Shown: one piece after another, positions 55,216-64,000 of the stretch | Position numbering within the stretch: the stretch's first letter is position 1 | How the letters are laid out: the number at the start of each line of letters is the position of its first letter | Source of the DNA: Comamonadaceae bacterium | Lineage (GTDB): Bacteria; Pseudomonadota; Gammaproteobacteria; Burkholderiales; Burkholderiaceae_C | Length of the DNA: 64,000 nucleotides | Assembly (NCBI GenBank): GCA_027488255.1 | Contig: JAIYBZ010000012.1 | Span: 1-64,000 of the forward strand | Direction of reading: 5' to 3' | Position numbers and translations under genes: made by a program | Notes under the pieces: generated by a model | What the model was told of the DNA's origin: nothing | Databases searched by the model: none | Seen by the model: only the letters and a program-made list of their open reading frames with translations

Positions 55216-55575
55216 TCATTCCCAGTCCAGAGCGCCTTTTTTCCACTCGTAGACAAAGCCCACGACCAGAATGGCCAAAAAAATCACCACGGCCACAAAG
55301 CCTGCCATCCCGACCTCTTTGAGGGCCACAGCCCATGGGAACAGGAAGGCGATTTCCAAATCGAACAAGATGAACAAAATGGCCACCAAGTAGTAGCGCA
55401 CATCGAACTTCATGCGCGCATCTTCAAAAGCTTCGAAGCCGCATTCGTAGGGGGAGTTTTTTTCCGCATCGGGTTTGTTGGGGCCAAGCACGTAGCCCAA
55501 AACCTGGGGAATGACGCCGACAGCAATGCCGACCAAAATGAACAAGAGAATGGGGAGGTATTGATCGAGGTTCAT
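55216..55575 (-). CDS. nuoA: NADH-quinone oxidoreductase subunit A
   Basis: [40 protein letters not shown]. Confidence 0.95.
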   Translation of the reverse strand: MNLDQYLPILLFILVGIAVGVIPQVLGYVLGPNKPDAEKNSPYECGFEAFEDARMKFDVRYYLVAILFILFDLEIAFLFPWAVALKEVGMAGFVAVVIFLAILVVGFVYEWKKGALDWE

Positions 55576-55640
55576 CTTGAAAGCGACGGTATCACCGAAT
55601 GAGCAGCGCCAGCCTTACAACTTGCGCTAATCTGTTTATC

Positions 55641-55725
55641 TGGTGCCGTCGGCGAGACTCGAACTCGCACAGCTTTCGCCACTACCCCCTCAAGATAGCG
55701 TGTCTACCAATTTCACCACGACGGC
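55641..55725 (-). tRNA. tRNA-Leu (anticodon GAG), CCA encoded
   Basis: Minus strand GCCGTCGTGGTGAAATTGGTAGACACGCTATCTTGAGGGGGTAGTGGCGAAAGCTGTGCGAGTTCGAGTCTCGCCGACGGCACCA; type II with variable arm; loop TTGAGGG. Confidence 0.93.
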
Positions 55726-55867
55726 TGGATACTTTTGCCCGAATTGCATGAGGGGCGCCGATGGCGCCGTTTGCTCTCCGGACAATCCCGAAGTTTACTC
55801 TGAAAAACCCTGCATTTCCTCTAAAAATTCAGGAAATTTGAGTACTGCCACGCGGCTGAATGGCGGC

Positions 55868-56245
55868 TTACTTGGCAGGCGCTGGTGGGACGCTGTTGTC
55901 GGTCTTGGCGGCCGGTGCGTTGCCTGGAATTTGGGCTGCAGGGCTGTTGTCCGCAGGAGCCGTCACAGCCGCGCCTTCCAAAACGCTGCCCGATGTTGCT
56001 GCGGGGCGTGCATTGCTGAAGTAAGCCAGCAACAAAGTGCAGACAAAAAATACCGCGGCCAAGACCGCAGTGGTGCGTGACAAAAAGTTGGCGCCGCCTG
56101 TCGCACCAAACAAACTGCCCGAACCGCCACTGCCAAAAGCCGCGCCCATGTCGGCACCCTTGCCGTGCTGGATCAAGATCAGCCCAATCATGGCCAATGC
56201 CGACAGCATTTGCACCACCAAAATCAAAGTCAACAGCATGCTCAT
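55868..56245 (-). CDS. secG: preprotein translocase subunit SecG
   Basis: MSMLLTLILVVQMLSALAMIGLILIQHGKGADMGAAFGSGGSGSLFGATGGANFLSRTTAVLA. Confidence 0.94.
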   Translation of the reverse strand: MSMLLTLILVVQMLSALAMIGLILIQHGKGADMGAAFGSGGSGSLFGATGGANFLSRTTAVLAAVFFVCTLLLAYFSNARPAATSGSVLEGAAVTAPADNSPAAQIPGNAPAAKTDNSVPPAPAK

Positions 56246-56280
56246 TTGTAACTCTCCAAAAAACAAAAATGACCGCCAGC

Positions 56281-57039
56281 TCAGCGAGAGGCCGTCTTCA
56301 ACATCGACAAAAAGTCTGGCGCCTTCAGTGAGGCGCCCCCAATCAGGCCACCGTCCACATCGGCTTGCGCCAACAAGTTAGCGGCGTTGGCAGCGTTCAT
56401 GCTGCCGCCATACAAAATAGACACGCGATCCGCATGCGCTGTCGCGGCGCGCAACTGGGCGCGCAAAATGGCATGCACCTGCTGCGCCTGCTCAGGACTT
56501 GCCGTGAGCCCCGTGCCAACCGCCCAAACCGGTTCGTACGCCACGGCAATTTCGCTGATGCAATGGCCATTGGCATGAATCACGGCGGCCAGCTGGCGCT
56601 TGACCACCGCTTCGGTTTGCCCCGCTTCACGCTCGGCCATGGTTTCACCGACACACACAATGGGCGTCATCCCTTGGGCCAAGACACGCTGCACTTTGGT
56701 GGCCACCATGGCATCTGACTCGCCATGGTACTGACGGCGCTCAGAGTGGCCCACGATGCAGTAACGCACCGCAAAGTCTCGCAACATGTCGGACGAGACC
56801 TCCCCGGTGTAAGCCCCCGAAGCGTGCGCAGAAACGTCTTGCGCCCCCAAATCGATGGCCGAACCGGCCAGCAAGCCTTGCATTTGCGACAGGTATAAAG
56901 ACGGCACACACACCGCAGTTCGGCAAGTGACGCCGGCCATGCCCTGCAAGAGATCGGCGACCAAGGTGGCATTGGCCGACAAACTGCCGTTCATCTTCCA
57001 GTTGCCAACCATCAAGGGCATGCGCTTGTCCATCACCAT
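56281..57039 (-). CDS. tpiA: triose-phosphate isomerase
   Basis: MVGNWKMNGS..CIVGHSERR..AYEPVWAVGTG..SILYGGSMNAANAANLL. Confidence 0.96.
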   Translation of the reverse strand: MVMDKRMPLMVGNWKMNGSLSANATLVADLLQGMAGVTCRTAVCVPSLYLSQMQGLLAGSAIDLGAQDVSAHASGAYTGEVSSDMLRDFAVRYCIVGHSERRQYHGESDAMVATKVQRVLAQGMTPIVCVGETMAEREAGQTEAVVKRQLAAVIHANGHCISEIAVAYEPVWAVGTGLTASPEQAQQVHAILRAQLRAATAHADRVSILYGGSMNAANAANLLAQADVDGGLIGGASLKAPDFLSMLKTASR

Positions 57040-58043
57040 GTCACCACCAATTTACCCACGTGCTGGTTGGACTCCATCAAGGCATGCGCTTGCGCCGCAC
57101 CCGATGGCCATTCACCTGCGGCTTGCAGGGCACCAAACTCACGGTAAATCACGGGCCGAATGCGCCCAGACGCCAGCCACGGCCAAACCGTTTGCTTCAA
57201 AGATTGGGCAATCTGCGCCTTGAACGCCACGGGGCGCGGACGCAGGGTCGAGCCGGTGATCGTCAATCGGCGGCGCAACACCAAACCGGCATTGAAGCCA
57301 CTCTGGACACCGCCCTGAACGGCGATGATCACCAAACGACCGTCTTCGGCCAAGGCCTCGACTTCGCGGGCCACATAGTCGCCCGCCACCATGTCCAAAA
57401 TCACGTTCACACCCAAGCCCTGGGTCAAACGCTTGACCTCAGCGACAAAATCGGTGGTTTTGTAATTGATGGCGTGGTCTGCCCCCAACCCCAAACAAGC
57501 TTGGCACTTGTCGTCAGAACCTGCCGTCACGATGACCGTGGCCCCAGCGGCTTTGGCCATTTGAATGGCCGTCACACCAATGCCACTGGTGCCCCCTTGA
57601 ATCAACACAGTTTCACCCGCCTGCAAACGGCCCCGGTCAAACACATTGCTCCACACGGTGAAGAATGTCTCGGGCAAAGAAGCGGCCTCGGTGTCACTCA
57701 GGCCTTGGGGCACGGGCAAACACTGGGCAATGGGGGCCACGCACAACTCGGCATAACCGCCCCCTGAGACCAAGGCACACACACGGTCACCCACCGACAA
57801 TCCTGCCGCGGCCATGGCCACCGCGTCGCCGGACATCACCACGCCAGCCACTTCCAGGCCCGGAATATCCGAGGCACCCGGTGGCACAGGGTAGTTGCCC
57901 GTGCGTTGCAACACATCGGGCCGGTTGATGCCACTGGCCGACACACGGATGAGCAACTCCCCCGCCCCCGCAATGGGGTCGGGTCGGGTTGCGGGCACCA
58001 GCACTTGGGGTCCGCCGTAGCCTTGGATTTCAATGACGTTCAT
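57033..58043 (-). CDS. NAD(P)H-quinone oxidoreductase (zeta-crystallin-like)
   Basis: VLIQGGTSGIGVTAIQMAKAAGATVIVTAGSDDK; MDR fold. Confidence 0.92.
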   Translation of the reverse strand: MNVIEIQGYGGPQVLVPATRPDPIAGAGELLIRVSASGINRPDVLQRTGNYPVPPGASDIPGLEVAGVVMSGDAVAMAAAGLSVGDRVCALVSGGGYAELCVAPIAQCLPVPQGLSDTEAASLPETFFTVWSNVFDRGRLQAGETVLIQGGTSGIGVTAIQMAKAAGATVIVTAGSDDKCQACLGLGADHAINYKTTDFVAEVKRLTQGLGVNVILDMVAGDYVAREVEALAEDGRLVIIAVQGGVQSGFNAGLVLRRRLTITGSTLRPRPVAFKAQIAQSLKQTVWPWLASGRIRPVIYREFGALQAAGEWPSGAAQAHALMESNQHVGKLVVTW

Positions 58044-58099
58044 GCATCCGCCTGAGGTTTAAATCGGGTGGCATCACACCCCCCGCAAACCTGAGTCGC

Positions 58100-60211
58100 T
58101 TATTGAGCGCCCTGTGCAGGACGGTCCAACAAAGCCTTCATCGACAACTTGATGCGGCCTTTTTCGTCGGTTTCCATCACTTTGACTTTGACGATTTGGC
58201 CTTCGCTCAAATAGTCGGTCACTTTTTCAACACGCTCGTGGGCGATCTGGCTGATGTGCAGCAAACCGTCTTTGCCGGGCAGCAAATTGACCAGTGCACC
58301 GAAGTCCAAGATCTTGGTGACCGGGCCTTCGTAGACCTTGCCGATTTCAACTTCGGCGGTGATCTGCTCGATGCGGCTCTTGGCAATTTCTGCCTTCTCA
58401 CCGTCGGTGGCGGCGATGGTGATGGTGCCGTCTTCCGCGATGTTGATCTGGCAACCGGTTTCTTCGGTCAGGGCGCGGATGGTGGCGCCGCCTTTGCCGA
58501 TCACGTCACGGATTTTCTCGGGGTTGATCTTCATGTTGAAGAGCTTGGGCGCGAAATCAGACACTTCGGTGTTGGCTTCGCTCATCGCTTCTTGCATCTT
58601 GCCCAAGATGTGCATGCGCGCTTCTTTGGCTTGGGCCAAAGCGACTTGCATGATTTCTTTGGTAATGCCCTGGATCTTGATGTCCATCTGCAAAGCGGTG
58701 ATGCCGTGGGTGGTACCGGCCACCTTGAAGTCCATATCGCCCAAGTGATCTTCGTCACCCAAGATGTCGGTCAGCACCGCAAAGCGGTTGTCTTCTTTGA
58801 TCAGACCCATGGCGATGCCGGCCACGTGGGCTTTCATCGGCACACCTGCGTCCATCATCGACAAGCAGCCGCCGCAGACCGAAGCCATGGACGAAGAACC
58901 GTTCGACTCGGTGATCTCCGAGACCACGCGCAGGGTGTAGGGGAACTCTTCTTTGCTTGGCAGCACTGCCGCCAAAGCACGCTTGGCCAAACGGCCGTGG
59001 CCGATTTCGCGGCGCTTGGTCGAGCCCATGCGGCCCACTTCGCCTGTGGCAAAGGGAGGCATGTTGTAGTGGAACATGAAGCGGTCTTCAAACTCACCGG
59101 CCAAGGCATCGATGCGCTGGGCATCGCGCTCGGTGCCCAAGGTGGTGATGACCAAGGCCTGTGTTTCGCCACGGGTGAACAAGGCCGAACCGTGGGTGCG
59201 GGGCAACACGCTGTTGCGGATTTCGATGGGGCGCACAGTGCGTGTGTCGCGGCCGTCGATGCGGGGCTCACCCGCCAAGATTTGGCTGCGCACAATGCGC
59301 GCTTCGATCTCGAACAACAGGTTGTCGAGCTTGACCGGATCAAAGGCCACGCCCTCGTCCGACAAAGCGGTTTTGACCGAAGCGTAGGCTTCGCGGCAAG
59401 CGTGGGTACGCGCTTGCTTGTTGCGAATTTGGTAAGCAGCGCGCAATTTGTCTTCGGCCAATGTGGCCAGCTTGGCTTCAAAAGCGGTGTCGCGGGCAGG
59501 CGCTTGCCAGTCCCACACCGGCTTGCCGGCTTCACGCACCAACTCGTGGATGGCGTTGATGGCAATGGCGGATTGCTCGTGGCCATACACGACACCGCCC
59601 AACATGATTTCTTCGGACAGTTGCAGGGCCTCAGATTCGACCATCAGCACAGCGGCTTCGGTACCGGCCACCACCAAATCCATCACGCTGTCTTTGCGCT
59701 GGGTTTGGCCGGGGTTGAGCACGTACTCGCCATTGATGTAACCGACGCGAGCAGCGCCGATGGGGCCGTTGAACGGGATGCCCGAGATGGACAAAGCGGC
59801 CGAGACGGCAATCATGGCCGCGATGTCGGCGTCCACTTCAGGATTCAAAGACACGGTATGCACGACCACGTGCACATCGTTGTAAAAGCCTTCGGGGAAG
59901 AGCGGGCGAATGGGGCGGTCGATCAGACGGCTGGTCAGGGTCTCGTGTTCGCTGGGCTTGGCTTCACGCTTGAAGAAGCTGCCAGGAATCTTGCCGGCTG
60001 CGTAGGTTTTCTCGATGTAGTCAACGGTCAATGGGAAAAAGTCTTGACCGGCTTTGGCGATTTTGGAGCCGACAACGGTGGCCAAAACCACGGTGCCTTC
60101 CATATCGAGCAGCACGGCGCCGCCGGCTTGGCGTGCCACTTCGCCAGTTTCCATCTTGACCGTGTGCTGGCCCCATTGGAATGTTTTGGTGACTTTGTTA
60201 AAAATAGACAT
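58100..60211 (-). CDS. pnp: polyribonucleotide nucleotidyltransferase
   Basis: 703 aa; RNase PH repeats; C-terminal KH ([20 protein letters not shown]) and S1 domains. Confidence 0.97.
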   Translation of the reverse strand: MSIFNKVTKTFQWGQHTVKMETGEVARQAGGAVLLDMEGTVVLATVVGSKIAKAGQDFFPLTVDYIEKTYAAGKIPGSFFKREAKPSEHETLTSRLIDRPIRPLFPEGFYNDVHVVVHTVSLNPEVDADIAAMIAVSAALSISGIPFNGPIGAARVGYINGEYVLNPGQTQRKDSVMDLVVAGTEAAVLMVESEALQLSEEIMLGGVVYGHEQSAIAINAIHELVREAGKPVWDWQAPARDTAFEAKLATLAEDKLRAAYQIRNKQARTHACREAYASVKTALSDEGVAFDPVKLDNLLFEIEARIVRSQILAGEPRIDGRDTRTVRPIEIRNSVLPRTHGSALFTRGETQALVITTLGTERDAQRIDALAGEFEDRFMFHYNMPPFATGEVGRMGSTKRREIGHGRLAKRALAAVLPSKEEFPYTLRVVSEITESNGSSSMASVCGGCLSMMDAGVPMKAHVAGIAMGLIKEDNRFAVLTDILGDEDHLGDMDFKVAGTTHGITALQMDIKIQGITKEIMQVALAQAKEARMHILGKMQEAMSEANTEVSDFAPKLFNMKINPEKIRDVIGKGGATIRALTEETGCQINIAEDGTITIAATDGEKAEIAKSRIEQITAEVEIGKVYEGPVTKILDFGALVNLLPGKDGLLHISQIAHERVEKVTDYLSEGQIVKVKVMETDEKGRIKLSMKALLDRPAQGAQ

Positions 60212-60284
60212 GTTCAGAACTCCTGATTACAAAGGCGCATGAGGCTGCACCGTGGGCCCGGATTTGACGCTCTGAACTCGATGC

Positions 60285-60322
60285 CATTCCACAAAACCTT
60301 GCTTTGAAAGCCTTGTGGAATG
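60285..60322 (-). promoter_or_regulatory. pnp 5' leader stem-loop (candidate processing/autoregulation site)
   Basis: Perfect 10-bp inverted repeat CATTCCACAA...TTGTGGAATG with an inner GCTTT-G-AAAGC hairpin. Confidence 0.7.
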
Positions 60323-60367
60323 ACACAGCGCGAGATCGCCCTGACAAATTCCGACTGAAAAAAGAAT

Positions 60368-60405
60368 AAAGCGCCTGAGCTAGTGAACTAACTCAGGCGC
60401 TTTTC
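60368..60405 (-). terminator. Rho-independent terminator of rpsO
   Basis: AAAGCGCCTGAG-N12-CTCAGGCGCTTTT, T-rich on the minus strand, just downstream of rpsO. Confidence 0.85.
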
Positions 60406-60419
60406 ATCTGGAGAGACGA

Positions 60420-60686
60420 TTACTTGCGCAGGCCAAGCTTGGCGATCAGAGCAACGTAACGGTCAGCATCACGGGACTTGAGGTAGTCCAACAGCTTGCG
60501 GCGACGGCTCACCATGCGCAGCAAACCACGGCGACCGTGATGGTCTTTGGCGTGTGTTTTGAAGTGGGGAGTCAGCTCGTTGATACGGGCTGTCAACAAA
60601 GCCACCTGAACTTCTGGGGACCCAGTGTCGTTGGCGGCGCGGGCATTGGCCTTGACGACCTCGGCCTTGATTGAAGATGCAATCAT
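60420..60686 (-). CDS. rpsO: 30S ribosomal protein S15
   Basis: [49 protein letters not shown]. Confidence 0.97.
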   Translation of the reverse strand: MIASSIKAEVVKANARAANDTGSPEVQVALLTARINELTPHFKTHAKDHHGRRGLLRMVSRRRKLLDYLKSRDADRYVALIAKLGLRK

Positions 60687-60922
60687 GGTTTTTTCCTTGT
60701 ATTTCGCTCTGCACCCAACGGGCTGAAGCGAGGTTATTGACTTGCGCCACCCGCTGGAAAAGCCGATGGCGTGCGCTTTGCAAATCGCAAAACAGCCGGA
60801 TTATAGCCCGAAACCCCAGCCCTCCACACCCCCTCCCCCACCGCCACGCCTGAGTCAGTGAATTCGGCAACCCATAACCTCCCTAATTGGGGTCAGATCC
60901 CAATTTAGGCTCATCCGTTGGA

Positions 60923-62122
60923 TCAGAGGGCTTTTGAGGGTTGCTGGGCCATCCAGGCTTTGAGGCGGTCGACCCCTTGGCGCAATCTGTCCAGGTCTTT
61001 GGAGGCGAAGCACCAGCGCAGCCACCCGGCTGCTTCAGGGGCAAAAGCTTCACCCGGGGCCAAGCCGAGGCCCGCTTCGGTGACCAGTCGCTTGGCTGTG
61101 GTGACCGCATCCGGATGGCCTTCGAGCTTGAAAAACGCGTACATCCCCCCCTTGGCGGGCGCCAATTGCACGCCGGGTATCGCCTGCAACAAGGGCACCA
61201 AGGTGTCGCGGCAGGCTTTCAAATGCGCCACCACACGGGGGGTGATGTCGACGGTGTTTTGCAAAGCCACCACGCCGGCCCGCTGGGTAAAGACCGAAGC
61301 ACACGAGGTGTTGAATTCGATCAGCTTGCCCATGTGGTGAGTCATGGCGGCGGGCATCACCAACCAGCCCAAGCGCCAGCCCGTCATCAAAAAACTCTTT
61401 GAAAAACTGTGCACCACCACCAAGCGGTCGTCGTCTTGGGCCACATCCAGAAAAGACGGCGCACAGCCATTGGCGGTGTCATTTTCAAAGTACAGGCGTT
61501 CATACACTTCGTCCGCCAGCACCCAAGTCCCGGTGCGCCGACAGTGTGCCAAGATCTCGGCTTGCTCTGCCTGCGTCAATGTCCATCCTGTGGGGTTGTT
61601 GGGCGAATTGACGATCAAGAGCCGCGTGCGAGACGTGATGGCCGCCTTGAGTGTGTCCATGTCGAGTTGCCACTGCCCCTGCACCGGTTGCAGCGCCACG
61701 CACGTCAAGTGGGCGCCCATGACCAAGGCTTGCGCCGTCAGATTCGGCCAAACGGGGGTGACGGCAACGACCTCGTCGCCGGCATCGATCAGGGCTTGCG
61801 CCGCCAACATCAAGGCGTTCACGCCACCCGAGGTGATCGCCAGACGGTCAACCCCAACGGGGCCGTGCAACTGCGTCATGTAGTCGGAGACGGCCTGGCG
61901 CAGCTCAGGCAAGCCCAAGTTGTGTCCGTAAAAAGTCTCCCCTTTTTGCAAAGAGTCGATCGCCGCTTGGCGCACGATGTCGGGTGTGACTTCGTCGGAT
62001 TCGCCGAACCAAAAAGCCAGCACATCTGAGCGCCCCATGCCGGCATTGGCCACTTCACGAATTCGAGACTCTTCCAAGTCCATCACGGACTGACGCATGT
62101 AGGGAGGGGTATTGAGATTCAT
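60923..62122 (-). CDS. pyridoxal-phosphate-dependent aminotransferase (class I/II)
   Basis: NSPNNPTGWTLTQAE..VLADEVYERLYF..SFSKSFLMTGWRLGWLVMP. Confidence 0.93.
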   Translation of the reverse strand: MNLNTPPYMRQSVMDLEESRIREVANAGMGRSDVLAFWFGESDEVTPDIVRQAAIDSLQKGETFYGHNLGLPELRQAVSDYMTQLHGPVGVDRLAITSGGVNALMLAAQALIDAGDEVVAVTPVWPNLTAQALVMGAHLTCVALQPVQGQWQLDMDTLKAAITSRTRLLIVNSPNNPTGWTLTQAEQAEILAHCRRTGTWVLADEVYERLYFENDTANGCAPSFLDVAQDDDRLVVVHSFSKSFLMTGWRLGWLVMPAAMTHHMGKLIEFNTSCASVFTQRAGVVALQNTVDITPRVVAHLKACRDTLVPLLQAIPGVQLAPAKGGMYAFFKLEGHPDAVTTAKRLVTEAGLGLAPGEAFAPEAAGWLRWCFASKDLDRLRQGVDRLKAWMAQQPSKAL

Positions 62123-62226
62123 GCCCTCATCGTAACGGCTTGTCTGAGGCCAACGTGTCTCCCCTTGCACACCAGCGCCAGCGGCCTATGATGAGGCTGC
62201 ATCACACTCAGCCCCAAGGAAAGCAC

Positions 62227-62490
62227 ATGAAGACACACCGACGGGGCATCGCGCACTTCAGTTGGGCCTGCTGCTTTGGCGGCTTGATGTTTTGCTCTGC
62301 CAGCCAGGGCGCCGACTCCTTTCAAGCCCTCAGCCAGACCGATAAACCGGCCAAGGCGCAAAAAAACAAAGGCGCCAAAAAACCTCCCGTCTCAGGCTCT
62401 GCAGAAAGCCCCGCACAGCGAGACCAACGCCTTTGGCGAGAGTGCCGCGGCAAGCCAAATGCAGGGGCCTGCGAAGGATTTGCCTCTTGA
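62227..62490 (+). CDS. small exported protein of unknown function
   Basis: Signal-like N-terminus, Lys/Ala-rich linker, C-terminal WRECRGKPNAGACEGFAS. Confidence 0.6.
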   Translation: MKTHRRGIAHFSWACCFGGLMFCSASQGADSFQALSQTDKPAKAQKNKGAKKPPVSGSAESPAQRDQRLWRECRGKPNAGACEGFAS

Positions 62491-62661
62491 TGCCGGACTT
62501 GTTAAAAACTGCTGAAAAAATAAGCATCGACCGGCAACCCAACAGGCATGCCCTTTTGAGGGATTATTCAAGTACTTATCCACAGCTTTGGACACGAACT
62601 TTGGGGATACACAGTCCGCTGCATGACTGACAGCCCATGGGCCATTCTTTACATTGAAAAC

Positions 62662-63297
62662 ATGATGCATTTTTATGAACCCCACTTGGGCCATGGCCTG
62701 CGACACGATCCGTTCAACGCGATCGTGGGCCCCCGCCCGATTGGCTGGATTTCCAGTCAGAGCGCCACGGGGGTGCTCAACTTGGCGCCCTACAGTTTTT
62801 TCAATGCCTTCAATTACGTGCCCCCCGTGATTGGGTTTTCCAGCATCGGCCGCAAAGACACGTTGAACAACATCGAGGCCACAGGTGAGTTTGTGTGGAA
62901 TTTGGTGACACGCGAGCTGGCCGAAGTGATGAACAAAACCTGCGAGGCTGTGCCACCCGAAGTGGACGAATTTGCGCTGGCAGGCCTGACGCCCGAAGCC
63001 TCGCGCATCGTGCAAGTGCCGCGTGTGGCCGAGAGCCGTGTGAGCTTTGAATGCCGATGCACACAAATCGTACAACTGACCGATTTGCAAGGCCAAAAAA
63101 TAGACACGTGGATGGTGTTTGGCCAAGTGCTGGGCATCCACATTGACCCTAGGCTCATCAAAGACGGGGTCTATGACACCGCCGAAGCTGGCCACCTGTT
63201 GCGCGGCGGCGGTGCGGCCGATTACTTCACCATCGGGCCCACACAGCGCTTCAAAATGTACCGCCCCGAAAGCGGTGCGCGCGACCTGCCCAAATAA
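62662..63297 (+). CDS. flavin reductase family protein (flavoredoxin-like)
   Basis: HDPFNAIVGPRPIGWISSQSATGVLNLAPYSFFNAFNYVPPVIGFSS; ORF opens at 62623. Confidence 0.9.
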   Translation: MMHFYEPHLGHGLRHDPFNAIVGPRPIGWISSQSATGVLNLAPYSFFNAFNYVPPVIGFSSIGRKDTLNNIEATGEFVWNLVTRELAEVMNKTCEAVPPEVDEFALAGLTPEASRIVQVPRVAESRVSFECRCTQIVQLTDLQGQKIDTWMVFGQVLGIHIDPRLIKDGVYDTAEAGHLLRGGGAADYFTIGPTQRFKMYRPESGARDLPK

Positions 63298-63313
63298 GCC
63301 AAGCCCAGCACCT

Positions 63314-63913
63314 TCAAGACTTCAGGTGCATGCCTTGGGCTTTGGCCCCATCGTGCATCAACTGGGCAATGCTGGAGGGACCCAATAACTGCATGGGGGT
63401 TTTGTCAGCCAAGTCCAGCGCGGTCCGACTGAAGATGCCCAGGCACATGCAGGAGCATGAAAACGCCTCCATGCTTTCCCGGGCCGCCAGCATGTCGCGC
63501 AGATGTTCTGCGCCCAGCGTTGCGGCTTTCCAGCGCTTGGCACTGACCAAAGTGGTTTTCCCGTTTTTGCGAATCTGAAAATCAGCCGGCCCTTGTTCCA
63601 TGCGGCTCACTTCAAAACCTTGCGAGCGCAAACCTTCTTCGACCAAGATCGAAAAATCTCGCCACCCCATTTGGCGCGCCTCTTCGACCAAGGTGTTGAT
63701 GCGGTCCGTGCCAATGGCGTTTCTCTGTCGCCAAGCCGCCATGACGCCAATGACAAAAAATGGAAAGGCGCCCAACATCCCAGGAATTTTGTAGTCCTCG
63801 GGCAACAACGCCCCCGCCACCAAGGCCACCGCCAGCATCACCAGAAAACTGACCCACCAAGGGGACCGCAACAAAGCCGCAAAGAGCGACTTTTCAGACA
63901 TTTTGAATTTCAT
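63314..63913 (-). CDS. membrane-anchored restriction-endonuclease-like (Mrr-type) domain protein
   Basis: Two N-terminal TM segments, then LVEEGLRSQGFEVSRMEQGPADFQIRKNGKTTLVSAKRWKAATLGAEHLRDM. Confidence 0.7.
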   Translation of the reverse strand: MKFKMSEKSLFAALLRSPWWVSFLVMLAVALVAGALLPEDYKIPGMLGAFPFFVIGVMAAWRQRNAIGTDRINTLVEEARQMGWRDFSILVEEGLRSQGFEVSRMEQGPADFQIRKNGKTTLVSAKRWKAATLGAEHLRDMLAARESMEAFSCSCMCLGIFSRTALDLADKTPMQLLGPSSIAQLMHDGAKAQGMHLKS

Positions 63914-64000
63914 GGACTCAATAAATAAAGGCCGGCCCGTGGACTTCATGTCCATTCAATGGGGCCGGCAAGTTCAAGGCAGCCAGTTTAGCGGGGTCTG

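Noticed and set aside
55750-55775. GGGGCGCCGATGGCGCC hairpin downstream of secG
   Set aside because: Short GC palindrome without a T-tract; too common in GC-rich DNA to call a terminator or regulatory element.
58103-60226. 707-aa plus-strand ORF covering all of pnp in antisense
   Set aside because: Same shadow-ORF effect; the true gene on the minus strand has unambiguous PNPase, KH and S1 motifs.
62576-62584. Perfect DnaA box TTATCCACA upstream of the flavin-reductase gene
   Set aside because: A 9-mer is expected about 0.5 times by chance in a 64-kb window on two strands; no clustered boxes, DUE, or dnaA/parAB genes nearby.

Overview
The window looks like a chromosomal segment of a GC-rich betaproteobacterium (Burkholderiales, probably Comamonadaceae-like, judged from gene content and protein character without a database search). 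It is dense and largely housekeeping. In order: meaB/scpA (methylmalonyl-CoA mutase) divergent from a GntR regulator; dusA; nfeD plus an SPFH protein; phaC-phaA-phaB; pgeF; aat-bpt; an IclR regulator; a PbpG-like endopeptidase; leuA, pssA and ilvC-ilvH-ilvI; an ECF-sigma/DUF3619/DUF3106/RDD operon followed by dgkA; a LOG-family protein; a PII protein; nadE; a divergent sugar-ABC cassette with ROK, transaldolase-like, FucU/RbsD-like and PfkB genes; dedA; mutL; an MFS pump; miaA; arfB; NUDIX; the complete nuoA-N operon; tRNA-Leu(GAG); secG; tpiA; a quinone oxidoreductase; pnp; rpsO; an aminotransferase; a flavin reductase; and a membrane-anchored Mrr-like protein. I saw no CRISPR array, prophage, IS element or recognisable defence island. 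The most interesting signals are small: a Leu-rich leader peptide (MNFSLFALLLLPIGRDV) with an attenuator hairpin before leuA; a candidate leader ORF before ilvI; an apparent 2-nt deletion (or 1-nt insertion) at the 5' end of nuoG; a translationally coupled sigma/DUF3619/DUF3106/RDD operon; a split sugar-uptake cassette with a candidate operator, a UUCG mRNA hairpin and a possible 24-aa ORF; three tandem 13-mers; and a pnp leader hairpin. All product names come from reading the translations; no searches were run.
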